A DNA stretch of 17,151 nt from CALXXL01 sp964512385 (GTDB lineage Bacteria > Verrucomicrobiota > Lentisphaeria > Victivallales > Victivallaceae). The notes beneath the pieces were generated by a model. It was not told the DNA's origin. It did not search any database and worked only from the letters and a program-made list of their open reading frames with translations. Both the position numbers and the translations under genes were made by a program. The stretch lies in NCBI GenBank assembly GCA_964512385.1, contig CAZEHZ010000047.1, positions 1 through 17,151 of the forward strand. The letters are read 5' to 3'. Positions 15,209-17,151 of this stretch are shown piece after piece; position 1 is the first letter of the stretch, and each line of letters starts with the position of its first letter.

Positions 15209-16117
15209 TCACTTTTTCTGATTTTTCTTACGCAACATAAACACAATTCCAGCCGCACCGATAAGAAGCGTACCGAATACAAGTATTGTCCATTTTATAT
15301 ACGTTCTGATTTTATTATAATTCCAAGTATTTTTTACACTTGCCTGTTCTCTTTTGCCCAAAACGTAAGAAGCCAAATCATCACGTGTTAAAAAAGTTTT
15401 TTGTTTATCACCGTAAAATTCAAACAATCCGTTCTCTGGCGTTATCATTTCGGCCGCTACTAAATCAAGCTGAAACAATTTTTTACCATCTCTGCTATAA
15501 TGATTCCGACCATAAATAAAATAAGTTTCTTCATCGATGAAAAATTCACGCTTAAACGGTCGATTGGCATTATAATATTTTAAACGCTCACTGTCATTTT
15601 TTAAAAGTTCAGCCTCAGATTCTCTTGTTAAGGCGATTATCGAAGCCATATCGGAAGGGGTATTCATAATCACTCGGTAACACGGCTTTTGCTTATAAGT
15701 TTCACGGCTTACCTCAAAATTGGCCAAATCCAGCTCGGTCTTGTCAATTGATTCATGAATTGCTTCTAAATACCACAAAGCCGGAACATAATACAGTTTT
15801 CCGGAACAATCGTCCATAATGCCGAAGATGCCGTCCTGATTTTCAATGTATGTTTCACTTAATTTGCCATTCTGCATAGTTTCCAAACGCAGATTAACAC
15901 GTTCTCCGTCAAACTGTCGATAAAAAGCCCAAGTATCAGGCACGATAATATCTAATGGATAACTCCGGGGCGGCACCTGATTGGGAATAATAATCTTAAA
16001 ACTCGCCTTACGATTACTTTCAAATGCTTTGGTCAAAATCTCCAGACCATCTTGTGCAGAAGCACTGATTGTAAAAAAAACAAGCAAAAGCATTATTATT
16101 TTTAAAAAATATCTCAT
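15209..16117 (-). CDS. Unrecognised exported protein with C-terminal membrane anchor
   Basis: Protein of 302 aa from ATG 16117. A signal peptide (1-21, cleavage after ASA) precedes a periplasmic region of about 250 residues rich in beta-type alternation, and one membrane helix lies near the C-terminus (about 274-292) before a basic tail (RKKNQKK). The ectodomain (PDTWAFYRQFDG, KLYYVPALW, CYRVIM) gives a vague impression of the LolA/RseB fold, but no decisive motif supports it, so no function is assigned. Two Cys remain in the ectodomain. TTG at 16132 is possible, but AGGTGA sits 5 nt before ATG 16117, and this ATG shares ATGA with the stop of the lipoprotein gene before it. The two are therefore probably coupled and may act together at the envelope. 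Base composition is more AT-rich than in the hydrogenase operon. Confidence 0.75.
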   Translation of the reverse strand: MRYFLKIIMLLLVFFTISASAQDGLEILTKAFESNRKASFKIIIPNQVPPRSYPLDIIVPDTWAFYRQFDGERVNLRLETMQNGKLSETYIENQDGIFGIMDDCSGKLYYVPALWYLEAIHESIDKTELDLANFEVSRETYKQKPCYRVIMNTPSDMASIIALTRESEAELLKNDSERLKYYNANRPFKREFFIDEETYFIYGRNHYSRDGKKLFQLDLVAAEMITPENGLFEFYGDKQKTFLTRDDLASYVLGKREQASVKNTWNYNKIRTYIKWTILVFGTLLIGAAGIVFMLRKKNQKK

Positions 16118-16474
16118 AGATTCACCTGCCAATCATTACGATTGATGTATAAACACCAGCCGACGCCTCGTCCCACCAGTACAACATCCTCGCCGGAATA
16201 ATAAAAATCCGGAATATGTTTCACCNNNNNNNNNNAAATCTGTTCCGGCAACAGTATAATCAGACAGTATGCCACACGTGCTGCTATTAACACGGCATAA
16301 AGGCATTCCGGAAAATTCGTATACTTTTGCAATACTGTTTTCTTTCGTCTTTGCTTTATTTGCCGTTTTATTTTCCTCACAGGCGGCAAACAACAATACA
16401 AATAACAGCAATATACACCAAGGAATAATTTTCAGTTTAAACACTTGATTCCAATATTCAAAAAACGATTCCAT
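16114..16474 (-). CDS. Small lipoprotein interrupted by an assembly gap
   Basis: From ATG 16474 (ribosome site GAGAGGA, 9 nt upstream) the protein begins with a hydrophobic export signal and a lipobox-like FAAC; C32 would be the lipidated residue. A short, Lys/Thr/Glu-rich linker and a mature part with SSTCGILSDYT follow up to the 10-N gap (16226-16235). Past the gap, this frame yields a Gly/Arg-rich end that is probably false. The other frame gives IPDFYYSGEDVVLVG, then GWCLYINRND, and stops at TGA 16114-16116 inside an ATGA shared with the next gene, so I join the two. The true gap must then be a multiple of 3 nt. Total length is about 115-120 aa plus the unknown gap. A TTG at 16522 is an unlikely earlier start. 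No family was recognised. Confidence 0.6.
16226..16235. other. Assembly gap of 10 N
   Basis: Ten undetermined bases lie inside the small lipoprotein gene. Reading frame on both sides implies that the true missing length is a multiple of three, so the run of ten is probably a placeholder and not a measured size. Confidence 0.97.
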
Positions 16475-16570
16475 ATAGTCAGTTCCTCTCGATTCCACAA
16501 CACTCAGTCCAATTTCAATCAAGTCAATAATGGCATCTGCCTGTACAGGGACACAACAAACACCATTATT

Positions 16571-16611
16571 AAAAACTTAATAACATTTATTTATACAACA
16601 AATGTTATTAA
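16571..16611 (-). terminator. AT-rich hairpin terminator candidate after the 16634-17023 gene
   Basis: A perfect 12-bp stem (16600-16611 with 16577-16588, TTAATAACATTT arms) and an 11-nt loop lie 22 nt after the stop of the upstream gene. On the minus strand the stem is followed by G and five U. The stem is almost all A-T, so it may act as a weak terminator or attenuator ahead of the lipoprotein gene. Confidence 0.5.
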
Positions 16612-16633
16612 AACCCATAACCAAAAAGTTCTG

Positions 16634-17023
16634 TCAATCACCTGGTTCACATGGTATCGTATTTTTATCAGGCGTATATGTAGGATATAGTTTTACCTTA
16701 CCTGTACTATCAGTTATTACTTCACATACCCCAGTCTGAGTAACTGTAGCGATACCTTTTCCTTCACCTTTGTGAGGCGGATTTTTACGTAAATCTTCAT
16801 TGTGTATTTCCGGTCCGGTCATATGCACGCTACTAATTCCCATTGCCACCAATGCGCTATTGGTATAATCTCCATCTACACGTGTAGATGCAATTTCACC
16901 GCATCCACATGAGGAAGTGGCGATTGCAGTAACCACTGCACGTTTTCCGGGAACAGCGGCATAAAGACAAATTGCTCCGCTCAACACTGCCAACAACAAC
17001 ACTGTGATTTTCTTTGTTTTCAT
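16634..17023 (-). CDS. Small exported protein of unknown function
   Basis: Protein of 129 aa with a clear signal peptide: basic MKTKK, a hydrophobic core (6-20) and likely cleavage after YAA (23). The mature part is polar, about 106 aa, with four Cys (C39 and C41 in SSCGCG, C100, C125), which could form two disulfides in the periplasm. It has no membrane segment after the signal and no recognised domain. Only a weak purine stretch (AAAAGAAAAGATG) precedes the ATG. It is followed by a hairpin and then, on the same strand, by the lipoprotein and anchored-protein genes, so the three may be a small envelope cassette. Confidence 0.65.
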   Translation of the reverse strand: MKTKKITVLLLAVLSGAICLYAAVPGKRAVVTAIATSSCGCGEIASTRVDGDYTNSALVAMGISSVHMTGPEIHNEDLRKNPPHKGEGKGIATVTQTGVCEVITDSTGKVKLYPTYTPDKNTIPCEPGD

Positions 17024-17151
17024 CTCTACATCTTTTCTTTTTAATTTAAAATTTCAGTAAGTAAAAAATAAAAACCGTTCTATTTTTTACATATTAATAA
17101 AATCACAAGTAATATCATTATAATATTCTGATATATTATTATATATCACAT

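Noticed and set aside
16136..16225. Continuation of the lipoprotein in its entering frame past the N gap
   Set aside because: That frame gives a Gly/Arg/Cys-rich end with poor protein character, whereas the alternative frame ends in an ATGA shared with the next gene.
16445..16690. 81-codon plus-strand frame over the gap between two exported-protein genes
   Set aside because: It overlaps the starts and ends of two minus-strand genes and a hairpin, and is Asn/Ile/Thr-rich as expected of AT-rich non-coding sequence.
17024..17151. Promoter for the 16634-17023 gene in the AT-rich right end
   Set aside because: A TATAAT (minus strand, 17117-17122) is present, but the region is so AT-rich that such a box is expected by chance and no -35 box stands at the right distance.
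1..17151. CRISPR array, tRNA, rRNA, insertion sequence or prophage genes
   Set aside because: No spaced direct repeats, cloverleaf sequences, transposase or integrase motifs were found on either strand by eye.

Overview
The window looks like chromosomal DNA of a strictly anaerobic, Gram-negative-type bacterium of moderate GC. I see two oxygen-sensitive [FeFe] hydrogenase genes, a lipoprotein with a lipobox, exported proteins, and Hanks-type kinase, FHA and SpoIIE-type phosphatase signalling genes. The family mix (GYF_2-RDD membrane protein, an apgM-type mutase, group C and group B hydrogenases) would fit a gut or sediment PVC-type lineage such as Lentisphaerota/Victivallales. That is inference from gene style only; no rRNA or taxonomic marker was compared.

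Layout. (1) 1-1181 (+): the end of an unidentified gene, overlapping by ATGA a Ser/Thr kinase whose tail has two EKTxVxP motifs. (2) 1163-6148 (-): a compact run read as FHA protein, then a 137-nt structured RNA candidate, ftsH, a DUF167 gene, an apgM-type mutase and a CPBP membrane protease. The last gene overlaps the kinase tail by 19 bp, tail to tail. (3) 6333-7406 (-): an M42 aminopeptidase, divergent from recN (7530-9194, +). The recN promoter is so close to the ATG that the mRNA may be leaderless. (4) 9239-15199 (+): a hydrogenase operon with a clear promoter (TTGACT-N17-TATATT) and a strong terminator. Its order is GYF_2-RDD membrane protein, thioredoxin-like [2Fe-2S] protein, PAS-linked sensory [FeFe] hydrogenase (HydS-like), SpoIIE-type phosphatase, second [2Fe-2S] protein, and ferredoxin-type [FeFe] hydrogenase (group B-like). 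(5) 15209-17023 (-): three AT-rich, unrecognised exported or membrane genes. One carries a 10-N assembly gap, and a hairpin terminator candidate lies between the first two.

How the genes work together. The hydrogenase operon reads as an H2-sensing and H2-producing unit. The HydS-like protein keeps the H-cluster ligands but has Ala at the proton-shuttle Cys, and it carries an extra [4Fe-4S] module and a PAS domain. It is followed 2 nt later by a phosphatase gene and then by an intact catalytic hydrogenase, so a redox/H2 signal could be passed on as protein dephosphorylation. The kinase and FHA genes could form the opposing phospho-signalling arm, because the kinase tail motifs resemble sites that FHA domains bind. 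That link is inference.

The least explained items are the structured RNA between the FHA gene and ftsH, and the exported-protein cassette at the right end. No tRNA, rRNA, CRISPR array, insertion sequence or integrase gene was seen.
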